Positions 7,724-15,156 of a DNA stretch of 38,452 nucleotides are shown here, piece by piece. Below the pieces are notes generated by a model that was not told the origin of the DNA, ran no database searches, and was given only the letters and a program-made list of their open reading frames with translations. Position 1 is the stretch's first letter; each line of letters starts with the position of its first letter. A program made the translations under genes and the position numbers. Source of the DNA: Pseudomonadota bacterium (GTDB taxonomy: Bacteria; Pseudomonadota; Alphaproteobacteria; Rhizobiales; Xanthobacteraceae); the NCBI GenBank assembly GCA_016195095.1, contig JACQAE010000298.1, positions 1-38,452 on the forward strand, written 5' to 3'.

Positions 7724-8503
7724 TCAACAGCATTCGCGCTTGACGCGCTCGCGCTGCTCGGTCACGCGGCGCGCGCGGATCATCTTGACGTGCTCGTCCA
7801 TGAGCCGGCGGGCGCCGGCGGCGTCGCGCATCTCGATCAGGGACGCAAGCTCGCGGTGCACGTCGAGGACGCGCCTCGCGACGCGCGGGGTCAGCGTCGG
7901 ATTGCGCGCCGGCCAGGCGACGTGCTGCAGCGAGATGAGCTGCGCGACCAGCACGCGGTTATGCGAGGCCTCGGCGACGGCGATGTGAAACTCGCGCGAG
8001 AGGCACGTGTACTCGTCCATGTCGCGCGCCATGACGCGCTCGGCCGCGGCGAGAAGCTCCTTGAGCCGCGCGATGTCGGCGGGCTGCGCGTTTTCCGCCG
8101 CCAATTCGGCGGCGAGCGTCTCGATGGCGCGCTGGGCGTCCATGATCTCGGCGGCGCTCGCCTGCGTGAGATGCAATTGGATGGCGAGCGCCTCGGCGAA
8201 CAGCCGCGCGTTGCCCTGCGCGATGCGCGCACCGCCGCCCTTGCCCATCCTGATGGCGACGACGCCGAGCGCCTCGAGCGTGCGCAAGGCATCGCGCGCG
8301 ACGATGCGGCTTGTGCCGAAGCGCTCCGCGAGGTCCTTCTCGCTGCCGAGGAAATCGCCCGGCCGCAGGCGGCGCGCAAACAGGTCCTCGCGCACCTGGG
8401 CGATGACCTGGGCGGAGAGCGAGGCGGCGCGGCCGGCGAGAAAGATGCGGCCGGGAACGCGCTCGGCGATCGGCGGCCTGGCGTCGCTTATCGCAGGGGT
8501 CAT
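7724..8503 (-). CDS. FadR-type GntR transcriptional regulator
   Basis: A 259-residue regulator. The N-terminal winged helix reads GDFLGSEKDLAERFGTSRIVARDALRTLEALGVVAIRMGKGGGARIA, and the C-terminal FCD domain holds REFHIAVAEASHNRV and VLDVHRELASLIEMRDAAGARRLMDEHV. The His/Asp pattern is of the metal- and carboxylate-binding type. The ORF track extends to 9031, but that extension is the FPFPVSR translation of a GTTTCCC repeat. I take ATG 8503, which has GAGGG 10 bases upstream; ATG 8581 is less likely. It is upstream of and co-directional with the NMT1-like gene, so it probably controls itself and that gene through the palindrome at 8570. Confidence 0.87.
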   Translation of the reverse strand: MTPAISDARPPIAERVPGRIFLAGRAASLSAQVIAQVREDLFARRLRPGDFLGSEKDLAERFGTSRIVARDALRTLEALGVVAIRMGKGGGARIAQGNARLFAEALAIQLHLTQASAAEIMDAQRAIETLAAELAAENAQPADIARLKELLAAAERVMARDMDEYTCLSREFHIAVAEASHNRVLVAQLISLQHVAWPARNPTLTPRVARRVLDVHRELASLIEMRDAAGARRLMDEHVKMIRARRVTEQRERVKRECC

Positions 8504-8569
8504 CGCGGCGGCACCCTCGGGCCGCAAGGCGCAGCCAGGGGCATCTTTTAGCGCGGAATCAAAAGCTAG

Positions 8570-8586
8570 TAAAGATATCATCTTTA
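8570..8586. promoter_or_regulatory. Palindrome upstream of fadR-type gntR, candidate operator
   Basis: TAAAGAT-ATC-ATCTTTA is a 17-base inverted repeat with 7-base perfect arms, 67 bases upstream of the chosen gntR start. It is the only AT-rich dyad in this control region and fits an autoregulatory GntR site. No binding evidence exists. Confidence 0.45.
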
Positions 8587-8644
8587 AGATTTCCCGGTTG
8601 GGAGGGAGGGGGGAAAGAGAAAAGAGAAAAGAGAAAAGAGAAAG

Positions 8645-8848
8645 GGAAAACGGGGAAAAAGGGAAAACGGGAACTGGGGAAGCGGGGAGGGTGAGAAAGA
8701 CCGGGAAAAGGGAACGGGGTACGGGGAACGGGAAACCGGGAACAGGGCAACGCGGAACGGGAAACGGGAAACGCGGAACGGGAAACGGGAAACGGGAAAC
8801 GGGAAACGGGAAACGGGAAACGGGAAACGGGAAACGGGAAACGGGAAC
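8645..8848. repeat. GGGAAAC heptamer array (telomere-like, G4-prone)
   Basis: Nine perfect tandem GGGAAAC units occupy 8780-8842. One variant unit and two more perfect units precede them in phase (from 8759), and degenerate GGGAAAA/GGGAAC units run back to about 8645. Every consecutive group of four units matches the G3-N4-G3-N4-G3-N4-G3 quadruplex pattern on the plus strand. Translation of the opposite strand gives the repetitive FPFPVSR ORFs in the track, which are not genes. Confidence 0.9.
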
Positions 8849-8960
8849 GCGGAAGGATGCGCGCCGGCGATTGCGCGGCGAAGATCGCCGGGCACGAAGG
8901 CCGGCGGCGCCGGCAATTGCGCGCGGCGGGCGAAGTTGTGCCGTGGCGCTTGCATGCGCC

Positions 8961-9095
8961 GCCCGCGACGGCCGCGGCCCGGCTCGCGGCCGACGGCGCC
9001 GTCCGGGTCGCGGCCCCGGTCGCGGCGTCAATCCCGCTCATGCGCGTCGATCGCGCCAGGCGCCACGGCGTCGCCGTCATGCCTGGCGCGCGCCG
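8961..9095. repeat. Direct repeat A, left copy (right copy at 26458-26605)
   Basis: About 135 bases nearly identical to 26458-26605 in the same orientation, by eye. Shared stretches include GTCAATCCCGCTCATGCGCG and GCCAGGCGCCACGGCGTCGC. The right copy carries a 12-base internal duplication. The left copy covers the 3' end of the hypothetical gene at 9028 and the bases beyond it. Confidence 0.8.
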
Positions 9096-9501
9096 CCTCG
9101 GCCTTGTCATGGGCGACGAGACGCGCCTCCGCCGCGCGCGCGGCGGCCACCGGCGAGAGCCCGGCCTCGCGCAAATCCTCGACGTGATGCAGCCAGGCCT
9201 TGATGCGCGCCGGCACGTGCGGAAAGAAACGCCTGGCGCAAGCCGCGACGTCGCCAGCGCAGCGGCGCGCGCGCTTGCAGCGCCGGTCGCGGCAGGCGCT
9301 CGGAAACCGCAGCATGTCATGCAGCGCGCGGCGGCTATCGTCGATTTCCCGCGCGCTCGGCGCGGCCTCCGCGTCCGCCTCGCCCGCGCTTGTGGAGGCG
9401 CCGGCGTCCGCCTTCCTGGCCATTCGCCCGTGGCCGGTCGTTGCGTGAACGGGTTTGGGTTGGACGGTCTTGCGTTGAATTTTCATCGGTTGAGTTTTCA
9501 T
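9028..9501 (-). CDS. Cys/Arg-rich hypothetical protein
   Basis: A 157-residue protein I do not recognise by name. The central part, RRALHDMLRFPSACRDRRCKRARRCAGDVAACARRFFPHVPARIKAWLHHV, has regularly spaced cysteines (CxxxxC, about five residues, C, then C) and resembles small Cys/Arg-rich hypothetical proteins I associate with Hyphomicrobiales; metal binding is possible. The C-terminal half is Ala-rich and helical and ends ARHDGDAVAPGAIDAHERD. The same 3' end exists as a detached copy near 26537-26600. I start at ATG 9501 (MKTQPMKIQRK), with GGAG 10 bases upstream; ATG 9486 is an alternative, and the track's 9693 start adds unconvincing sequence. The N-terminal third is low-complexity. Confidence 0.5.
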   Translation of the reverse strand: MKTQPMKIQRKTVQPKPVHATTGHGRMARKADAGASTSAGEADAEAAPSAREIDDSRRALHDMLRFPSACRDRRCKRARRCAGDVAACARRFFPHVPARIKAWLHHVEDLREAGLSPVAAARAAEARLVAHDKAEAARARHDGDAVAPGAIDAHERD

Positions 9502-10307
9502 GGGCTGAATGCTCCGCCGTGTCCGCGGCGCATGCGCGCGGAATTGCCATTGCCCGCGATCCCCGCCATCAGGCGAGGGGATGAAGCGCCGAAAGGCGCC
9601 AGTCCTGCCGCCTCGACCGGCGGGCGCATCGCGCCCGGCCGGTGCGTCGAGGCGCGCGCCCACCTCTCGGGCGCTCGCCTTGCGGCGCTCCATCGCGGCG
9701 ATTTCGGTCCCCGGGTCCGCGCTTCCGTCGCCGGCATTGGCGCCGGGATCGTGCAGCGAGCTCCTCGCGGGGCGGCCTTAGTACCGCCCGGGCGGAGTTC
9801 CGGGGCCTCCCGGGAGCGTGGTTGCGAACCACGCGCGCAGGCGCCGCCTGCGTGCCCGCCCTCAAGACGCCTCATGAGAACGCCCTCGACCGGCCCGCAA
9901 TGTGTAAGAATATAATCCTAATTTATGGCCGAATTTGGGCGCGCGGGGCCAGGGGCGCGTCCATGCGATGTCCCTCTGTCGGCGCGGCGGCACTATGGCA
10001 TCGGCCGGTGCCTTGTCAGCTCTTTCCGGCGCGCGCGGCTTCTTTCGATGCGCGCGTGCCAATCGGCCGGCGCATTGCCGCAGGGTTCCAGCCGCTATCA
10101 AAGCACTCGTTTGGACAGATTCGATGCCCTCTCCTGAGCCCGGGGCAGACAACCTGATTGCGTTCTTGTTCAGCAGTGTCGCTAGCGAACTTATCTGCGT
10201 TGCATGTATGCAACACTTGAATGGCCTGTGCATGCTTGCCTTGGCAGCCCTGTCAATAATGCGGCAAATACGCTAGCCTTTTGCCAATAGAAAAACGGGG
10301 GCATGGT
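9502..10307. other. Intergenic, repeat and palindromes, no convincing gene
   Basis: The ORFs in this stretch overlap each other in several frames and lack domain signals. It contains the palindromes CCGCCCGGGCGG (9784) and the hairpin GCGTGGTT-GCG-AACCACGC (9816-9834), repeat B (about 9946-10089), and the leader of the outer membrane protein gene. The leader includes TTGCAT-GT-ATGCAA at about 10199. Confidence 0.45.
9946..10089. repeat. Direct repeat B, left copy (right copy at about 26665-26803)
   Basis: By-eye alignment with 26665-26803, same orientation. Shared stretches include GCGTCCATGCGATGTC, CTGTCGGCGCGGCGGCAC, GGCATCGGCCGGTGCCTT and TTCCGGCGCGCGCGGCTT. The two copies differ by scattered substitutions and small indels, suggesting an old duplication or a dispersed genomic repeat family. 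Confidence 0.75.
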
Positions 10308-11138
10308 ATGAAGGGTGTACGGGCTGGCGTTGTTGCTTTACTGAGCTTGGGGATCGCTCAAAGTGTTTTCGCTGCCGACATGCCAGTAAAGGCAGCCCGG
10401 ACGGTTGTTCAGGCCCCGAGTTTTAGCTGGGCGGGCTACTATATTGGGTTGAACGCCGGTTATGCTTGGGGGCGTTCGGACGTGTCATCAATAAATTCTT
10501 GCCCGGCTGGCGCCGGGTGTGCGTACACCCTCCCGGCAAATTTATCCGCCTTTAATGCGGCGGGTACCGGCAAACTCTCTCCCAGTGGTTTCACGGGTGG
10601 CTTTCAGGCCGGCTACAATTGGCAGACCGGTGCTTTGGTTTCCGGCGTGGAAGCCGATTTCGACGCTTTCAATTTGAGCCGCACGAGGTCGGCTGGTGGT
10701 CTTGTCCCGATCGGAGCAGGCCAGAGTTTTCTGGTCACGACTGCGACCAAGACGGATTGGTTATTCACGGCTCGCGGACGATTGGGGTGGGCGTTTGCGC
10801 CAAGCGCGTTGGTCTATGCGACCGGCGGTTTGGCCGTGACCAAGCTCAAAGTCTCCAATTCATTCGCGGATACCTTCGTTCCAATCCAATCAGGCGCCTC
10901 AACGCACGGGGTAACCAAGGCAGGCTGGGTAGTCGGTGCCGGCGCTGAATGGGCAGTCGGTGGGAATTGGAGCGTCAAGGCCGAGTACCTTTACGTCAAC
11001 TTCGGCTCGGTTTCCACGAGCGCCTTCCCGAACTTCGCCGGCAACGCTAACCCCAACCTGTTAGTTACTTCCGCCAATCTGCACGCGAATATTGCACGCG
11101 TTGGAGTCAATTATCGGTTCGCTCGCGTTGGCGAATAG
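10308..11138 (+). CDS. Outer membrane beta-barrel protein, Omp25/Omp31-like
   Basis: A 276-residue exported protein. The signal peptide MKGVRAGVVALLSLGIAQSVFAAD is followed by the typical Hyphomicrobiales start of the mature protein (MPVKAARTV...PSFSWAGYYIGLNAGYAWG). Alternating strands follow: GGFQAGYNWQTGALVSGVEADF, WLFTARGRLGWAFAPSALVYATGGLAVT, GWVVGAGAEWAVGGNWSVKAEYLYVNFG and the terminal RVGVNYRF. This is the opacity/Omp31 family, giving an eight-stranded barrel with envelope-stabilising or porin-like roles. I start at ATG 10308 rather than the track's 10281, because the signal peptide begins there. It is monocistronic, with a rho-independent terminator 55 bases past the stop. Base composition is lower in GC than the genes on the left. 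Confidence 0.88.
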   Translation: MKGVRAGVVALLSLGIAQSVFAADMPVKAARTVVQAPSFSWAGYYIGLNAGYAWGRSDVSSINSCPAGAGCAYTLPANLSAFNAAGTGKLSPSGFTGGFQAGYNWQTGALVSGVEADFDAFNLSRTRSAGGLVPIGAGQSFLVTTATKTDWLFTARGRLGWAFAPSALVYATGGLAVTKLKVSNSFADTFVPIQSGASTHGVTKAGWVVGAGAEWAVGGNWSVKAEYLYVNFGSVSTSAFPNFAGNANPNLLVTSANLHANIARVGVNYRFARVGE

Positions 11139-11818
11139 TCGGTACGCTACCGATAGGCAAGGTCCTCCGACTGCGACGCCGCCGTGGACTTTGAGGCCGC
11201 CTCGATGGGGCGGCCTCGTTTCTTTTCAGACAGCCAATTCGCAGTTGCGCTGGCGTGCTGCCGCAGAGACAGCCGTGACAATCGGCTCCGAATTTTGACC
11301 CCGTTTTAGGCTCGATGCGCCAGCACGCAAAAGGCAGCGTCTCCACCGATCTTGTTACGGTGCATCAATCCGTTCATGATGCTCTGGACGGCTTCTCCAC
11401 GCGGCACGTGAGTGCCACGGAGGTGGGCGCCGTTAAGGCTCCCACGATTCAGACGAGCGTGGCGGGGATGCGCATCGCATCGCTGGTGTCTGTGCGGGGC
11501 GAATCCTCAAAGGCGAAAAATACGTCTTCATTGAATCGCGCCACCGCCGACACGCATGCAAGCACGCGGGGACAGAGTGCGTAGGAATTTCGCACACGCT
11601 GCGGCGCGCTGACATCTCTACTCACTCACCCGAATATGCGACCCGATCCGAGGAACAAAAGCCGCGGGCTCGCCACGAGCGGGGTCTGTCCGTCGGTGAT
11701 CATGTAGGCGATGCCACGGCCTGCAATGCCTGATCGTTTTGCCGGCGAGATCGGCACCGCCCCGCCGTCACCGCGCAATCAACCCACGCCAAAAAATGCC
11801 CGGTGTAGGCCTTACCGT
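11139..11818. other. Gene-free stretch with possible decayed remnants
   Basis: After the terminator I see no intact gene for about 600 bases. Two hints of decay exist on the minus strand. One is a short open stretch ending at about 11635 (VPISPAKRSGIAGRGIAYMITDGQTPLVASPRLLFLGSGRIFG, then stop), which looks like the C-terminus of a lost protein I cannot name. The other is GGGGTCAAAATTCGGAGCCG near 11290, reminiscent of insertion-sequence ends. Both are weak. Confidence 0.35.
11193..11226 (+). terminator. Rho-independent terminator of the outer membrane protein gene
   Basis: The 9-base stem GAGGCCGCC / GGCGGCCTC (11193-11201 and 11209-11217) has a 7-base loop and is followed by GTTTCTTTTC. It lies 55 bases after the stop codon at 11138. 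Confidence 0.85.
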
Positions 11819-11836
11819 ATTTACACAGGAGTAAAT
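11819..11836. promoter_or_regulatory. Candidate TetR operator 1a
   Basis: ATTTAC-ACAGGA-GTAAAT has 6-base perfect arms with a 6-base spacer, the same geometry as the sites at 14314, 18407 and 26070. It lies just left of and abutting operator 1b, with centres 17 bases apart. Confidence 0.6.
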
Positions 11837-11854
11837 TTTACATTATTGTAAATA
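11835..11854. promoter_or_regulatory. Candidate TetR operator 1b
   Basis: ATTTTAC-ATTATT-GTAAAT is an inverted repeat with N6 spacing, about 115 bases upstream of the ligase ATG at 11970. With 1a it forms a tandem pair, so two TetR dimers may bind side by side here. Assignment to the TetR at 13563 rests on the shared motif next to tetR itself. Confidence 0.65.
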
Positions 11855-11969
11855 TCGAAAAGCTGCCGGCCGATCGCGGCGGGACGCGGAGGCCTTTAAC
11901 GCCGCTGGCCCATCACGCGGCGAGGTGGCCGAAAGTCACGGCAGCGACGCAATCTGGGGAGGCGAGGCA

Positions 11970-13550
11970 ATGGAACCAATCGGCGCTCGACCTGCCGGGC
12001 TTAAGGGCAATATCGTCGATTATCTTTTCGAGACATCGCTTCAGCGTGGCGGCGATTATCTGATCTCGCCGGATCGGACCTGGACCTTTGCCCAGATCGC
12101 GGACCGCGTCGGTCGAATCGGTAATTATCTGAAATCGATCGGCCTGCAGCCGGGTCAGCGCGTGCTTTTTAGCGTCGTCGATGGTGTCGACTTCGCTTCG
12201 CTATTTCTGGCCACGATGAAGATTGGCGCAATCGCTATCCCGATCAACACTTATCTAAAGCCACAAGATTACGCGTACTATATTCGCGACAGCGAGTGCA
12301 TGGCGGTCGTCGTCGATCACTCACTCGCGCCGATGATCGTACAGCTGCGCGCCACATTCCCCGCTGTCAAACACGTCATCGCGACCGGGCGCCGGGTCGC
12401 AAACCTGCCTTTCCTCGACGAGGACTCAGATCGGCAGGATGAGCAGTGCGAGAGCCATGCGACCAACCCCGACGATATGGCGTTCTGGCTCTACAGCTCA
12501 GGCAGCACGGGCAATCCGAAAGGCGTGGTTCATACCGGCAACCACATCTATTGGGCAACCGAACTGTTCGGCTCCCGAACGATGAAGATCACCGAACGCG
12601 ACGTCATTCTCTGTCCGCCAAAAATGTATTTTGCCTTTGGCCTGGGATGCCAAATCTATTTCCCGCTTCGTCGCGGCGCACAAAACATTGTAAATCCAGA
12701 CCCCATCTCTCCCGATGCTGTCTGGAAGCAATGGCTCGATCATGAGCCGACCGTCATCATCGGCGTTCCCACCCTCTTCGCGGCCTTGCTGCGCATCGCT
12801 GAGGAGAAGATCGGCGCCGAACGGGTGCGCCATGCAAGCCGGCGCTTACGGTACTGCGTCAGCGGCGGGGAAGTCCTTCCTGCTGCCTTGATGCAGCGGT
12901 GGAAAGCCTTTGCCAACGTACAAATTCTCGACGGCGTCGGCACAACCGAGATGACGCATATGTTCATGCTCAACGACCTCGAGCGCCCCGTGCCCGGAAG
13001 CTGCGGCTGCCTGGTCAAGGGTTACCGCGCCGAGTTGGTCGATGATCAAAACCAGCCGGTCCCCCAAGGCGAGATCGGAAACCTGCGGGCCTTCGGTCCA
13101 ACCGCGGCGCTGAGCTATTGGAACAAGCCGGAAAAAACCAAGGAGGTCATGGGCGGCGGCGGCGTCCTGACCGGCGACAAGATGTACCAGGATGCCGACG
13201 GTAACTTTTTCCTTGTCGGCCGATCAGACGACATGCTGCGGGTTGGCGGCATCTGGGTTTCGCCGGCGGAAGTCGAATCGGTCATCGCACAGCACGATGC
13301 TGTTCTTGAATGCGCTGTCGTCGGCATTCCAGATGCCGAAGACATGATCAAGCCAAAGGCATTCGTTGTCCTCCGCAATGGCGGTGACAAAGATCAGATT
13401 GCAGAACAGTTACGCAGCCACGTTCGCGAACGCCTCGCTCACATCAAATGCCCGCGATGGTTCGAGTTCATCGACGAACTGCCGAAAACGAGCACGGGTA
13501 AGATTCAACGGTTCAGATTACGGCAGCAGGGAGCGGCGCAAAGAGCATAA
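11970..13550 (+). CDS. Benzoate-CoA-ligase-like aryl/acyl-CoA ligase
   Basis: An AMP-forming ligase (526 aa from the chosen start) that would activate a carboxylic acid to its CoA thioester. Motifs: P-loop YSSGSTGNPKG, the aromatic-type core VILCPPKMYFAFGLGCQIYFPL, GVGTTEM, the hinge VGRSDDMLRVGGIWVSPAEVE and the C-terminal catalytic Lys in LPKTSTGKIQRF. The overall pattern is closest to the benzoate-CoA ligase group. I prefer ATG 11970, preceded by GGGGAGGCGAGGCA, over the track's GTG 11925. It is monocistronic, ends 12 bases from the convergent tetR, and carries two candidate TetR sites upstream. In this regulon it probably supplies the aryl-CoA for the diiron oxygenase; the exact acid is unknown. 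Confidence 0.85.
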   Translation: MEPIGARPAGLKGNIVDYLFETSLQRGGDYLISPDRTWTFAQIADRVGRIGNYLKSIGLQPGQRVLFSVVDGVDFASLFLATMKIGAIAIPINTYLKPQDYAYYIRDSECMAVVVDHSLAPMIVQLRATFPAVKHVIATGRRVANLPFLDEDSDRQDEQCESHATNPDDMAFWLYSSGSTGNPKGVVHTGNHIYWATELFGSRTMKITERDVILCPPKMYFAFGLGCQIYFPLRRGAQNIVNPDPISPDAVWKQWLDHEPTVIIGVPTLFAALLRIAEEKIGAERVRHASRRLRYCVSGGEVLPAALMQRWKAFANVQILDGVGTTEMTHMFMLNDLERPVPGSCGCLVKGYRAELVDDQNQPVPQGEIGNLRAFGPTAALSYWNKPEKTKEVMGGGGVLTGDKMYQDADGNFFLVGRSDDMLRVGGIWVSPAEVESVIAQHDAVLECAVVGIPDAEDMIKPKAFVVLRNGGDKDQIAEQLRSHVRERLAHIKCPRWFEFIDELPKTSTGKIQRFRLRQQGAAQRA

Positions 13551-13562
13551 ATTTGTGAATGT

Positions 13563-14237
13563 TCAATGCGGCCGTTGTGCGGGGACCCGCCGAGATGTCG
13601 TGGCCGGCCTTTTGGGTCGCGCGGAGGGCTTCACGAGACCATACGCGATTAGATTGAAATAGGTTTCGATCAATTCCGTAATTGGAATTGATTTTTTCGG
13701 ATCGTACCAACGCGCCAGCCAGTTGAGCATTCCGAGTATACCGAAGGCCACCATTTTGGGATCGCCGCATTGCACAAATACGCCCTTTGACTGTCCCTCA
13801 TCAATCAGCGCGGTCCACATTGTTTCATAACTTCGCCAGATCTTGTCCATTTCGCGGCGAACATCGCGCGCGTCCTCAAGGTACACGTCGCGCAACGAAA
13901 CGGTCATTTCCAGACATTTTCGGTCGAACCGTTCGAGGTGATTTTCGACGGCGAGATAGAGTTTGTGATGATAGTTCGACTTCGAGGTCACGATTTTTCG
14001 CAAACCCTCGACCAACGACTCGCTTTGCGGCCGAATGATATTTAGTAGAATTTCGGCGCGGTTTTTGAAGTAGTAGTAGATCGCTTCGCGCTTGACGCCA
14101 GTCTCTTGGGCGATGTCGTCGAGCGAGGTGTTCGCGAAGCCCTGCCGGTCGAATATTTCTAGCGCGTTCTGCAAGATGGATTCGCGCCGCAGTACCGACT
14201 TTTTGACTTTTTTTTTCTCCGCCTCGCGCACCGTCAT
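13563..14237 (-). CDS. TetR-family repressor of the CoA-catabolic regulon
   Basis: A 224-residue regulator with N-terminal HTH (RRESILQNALEIFDRQGFANTSLDDIAQETGVKREAIYYYFKNRAEILLNII) and a TetR_C-like ligand domain. The Lys-rich N-terminus (EKKKVKKSVLRR) could add DNA contacts. It is divergent from the crotonase gene; the 22-base perfect palindrome at 14314 lies between them, 79 bases from its start. The same half-sites occur before the ligase, the feruloyl-CoA-synthase-like gene and the eight-gene operon, making this protein the probable master repressor. By analogy with other TetR regulators of CoA catabolism (PaaR, KstR), the inducer may be an acyl- or aryl-CoA intermediate; that is inference. 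Confidence 0.88.
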   Translation of the reverse strand: MTVREAEKKKVKKSVLRRESILQNALEIFDRQGFANTSLDDIAQETGVKREAIYYYFKNRAEILLNIIRPQSESLVEGLRKIVTSKSNYHHKLYLAVENHLERFDRKCLEMTVSLRDVYLEDARDVRREMDKIWRSYETMWTALIDEGQSKGVFVQCGDPKMVAFGILGMLNWLARWYDPKKSIPITELIETYFNLIAYGLVKPSARPKRPATTSRRVPAQRPH

Positions 14238-14313
14238 CCGATCAAGTCCTCATCCCTATTCGACAGAAATAACCGATCCGCACTCATATTGCCAGTTGCT
14301 CGGTCATTCGACA

Positions 14314-14335
14314 TATTTTACGTATACGTAAAATA
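14314..14335. promoter_or_regulatory. Perfect palindrome, TetR operator 2
   Basis: A 22-base perfect palindrome with core TTTTAC-GTATAC-GTAAAA. It lies 20 bases before the crotonase ATG and 79 bases before tetR, so one bound dimer could block both divergent units. It is the best-conserved member of the set and probably defines the consensus. Confidence 0.85.
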
Positions 14336-14354
14336 CGTAGAAGGAACAGGGGCG

Positions 14355-15137
14355 ATGAGCCAGCTCGCGGATTTGACCGTTCGGTTGGAGCACGACGGAC
14401 CGGTTGCCGTCCTGGCCCTTTGCCGGCCCAGAAAGCGCAATGCGGTCAACGATGCCGTCATCAAGGACCTGCAACGGTGCCTGGATGAATTGAATGACGA
14501 CACGCGCGTGATTGTCGTTTGCGGTGATGGCAGTCATTTCTGTGCCGGGCTTGATCTCGCCGAACATGTCGAAAGAACGCCGTTCGAGGTGGTTGAGTTG
14601 TCGCGCCGTTGGCACGCTACGCTTGACCAACTCCAGTTCGGCAAGCGGCCGGTTGTCTCGGCGCTGCAAGGCGCGGTGATCGGCGGCGGGTTGGAAATTG
14701 CTCTGGCCTGTCATGTCCGGGTGGCCGAGCCCAGTACGTTCTATCAATTGCCTGAAGGCCGACGCGGCATCTTCGTCGGTGGCGGCGGCAGCCTGCGCGT
14801 GCCTCAGGTCATCGGCACCGGACGCACGGTCGAAATGATGCTTACAGGCCGAAAATACAACGCCTCCGAGGGGCTACAGCTGGGACTATCGCACTATCTC
14901 GTCGATAAGGGTGCCGCTTTCGCAGAGACGATGATCCTCGCCAAAATGATCGCCGACAACTCCGCAATCTCGAACTATCTCATCCTCAATGTTCTGCCGC
15001 GGATCGCCGACTCGGCGACAGCGTCCGGTCTCATGATGGAATCTCTGGCCGCCGCACTCGCGCAAACCGGTAACGACGCGGCGGAAGGGATCCGGGCGTT
15101 TATGGAGCGACGCGCGCCGGCATTCAACAAACGTTGA
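14355..15137 (+). CDS. Crotonase-family enoyl-CoA hydratase/isomerase
   Basis: A 260-residue crotonase. Visible features are the oxyanion-hole segments HFCAGLDLAEHVE and LQGAVIGGGLEIALACHVRVAE, then LPEGRRGIFVGGGGSLRVPQVIGTGRTVEMMLTGRKYNASEGLQLGL. A Glu in LPEG is in the usual general-acid/base region. I start at ATG 14355, with AAGGA and GGGG upstream; the track's 14289 start would run through the operator. In a phenylacetate-like pathway it could isomerise a ring epoxide to an oxepin (PaaG role) or hydrate a ring-opened enoyl-CoA (PaaF role). With the feruloyl-CoA-synthase-like enzyme it could instead act as hydratase/lyase on a hydroxycinnamoyl-CoA. The sequence does not decide. It is divergent from tetR and convergent with the receptor gene. 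Confidence 0.83.
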   Translation: MSQLADLTVRLEHDGPVAVLALCRPRKRNAVNDAVIKDLQRCLDELNDDTRVIVVCGDGSHFCAGLDLAEHVERTPFEVVELSRRWHATLDQLQFGKRPVVSALQGAVIGGGLEIALACHVRVAEPSTFYQLPEGRRGIFVGGGGSLRVPQVIGTGRTVEMMLTGRKYNASEGLQLGLSHYLVDKGAAFAETMILAKMIADNSAISNYLILNVLPRIADSATASGLMMESLAAALAQTGNDAAEGIRAFMERRAPAFNKR

Positions 15138-15156
15138 GCCGGCCCGCGATCGTGCG

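Larger units (their letters stand above)
8504..9027. other. Non-coding stretch: regulatory palindrome plus purine-rich repeats
   Basis: This stretch contains the candidate GntR operator (8570-8586), an A/G-only tract (8596-8645), a degenerate then perfect GGGAAAC array (8645-8848), and the start of the sequence that recurs near 26458. All ORFs through it are open only because the repeat lacks stop codons. Confidence 0.6.

Noticed and set aside
8504-9031. N-terminal extension of the GntR ORF with FPFPVSRFPFPVSR repeats (also seen in other frames)
   Set aside because: It is the translation of the GTTTCCC tandem repeat, open in several frames because the repeat has no stop codon. The GntR domain and a ribosome site begin at 8503.
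9946-9956. attL copy of the tRNA-Phe 3' end
   Set aside because: Only about 9 bases (CCAGGGGCG) match the tRNA segment. This is too short in GC-rich DNA, and no integrase gene is present.
9862-10233. 123-residue minus-strand ORF upstream of the outer membrane protein gene
   Set aside because: It passes through repeat B and a low-GC leader, has no domain, and its counterpart near 26537 is joined to different sequence, so the reading frame is not conserved.
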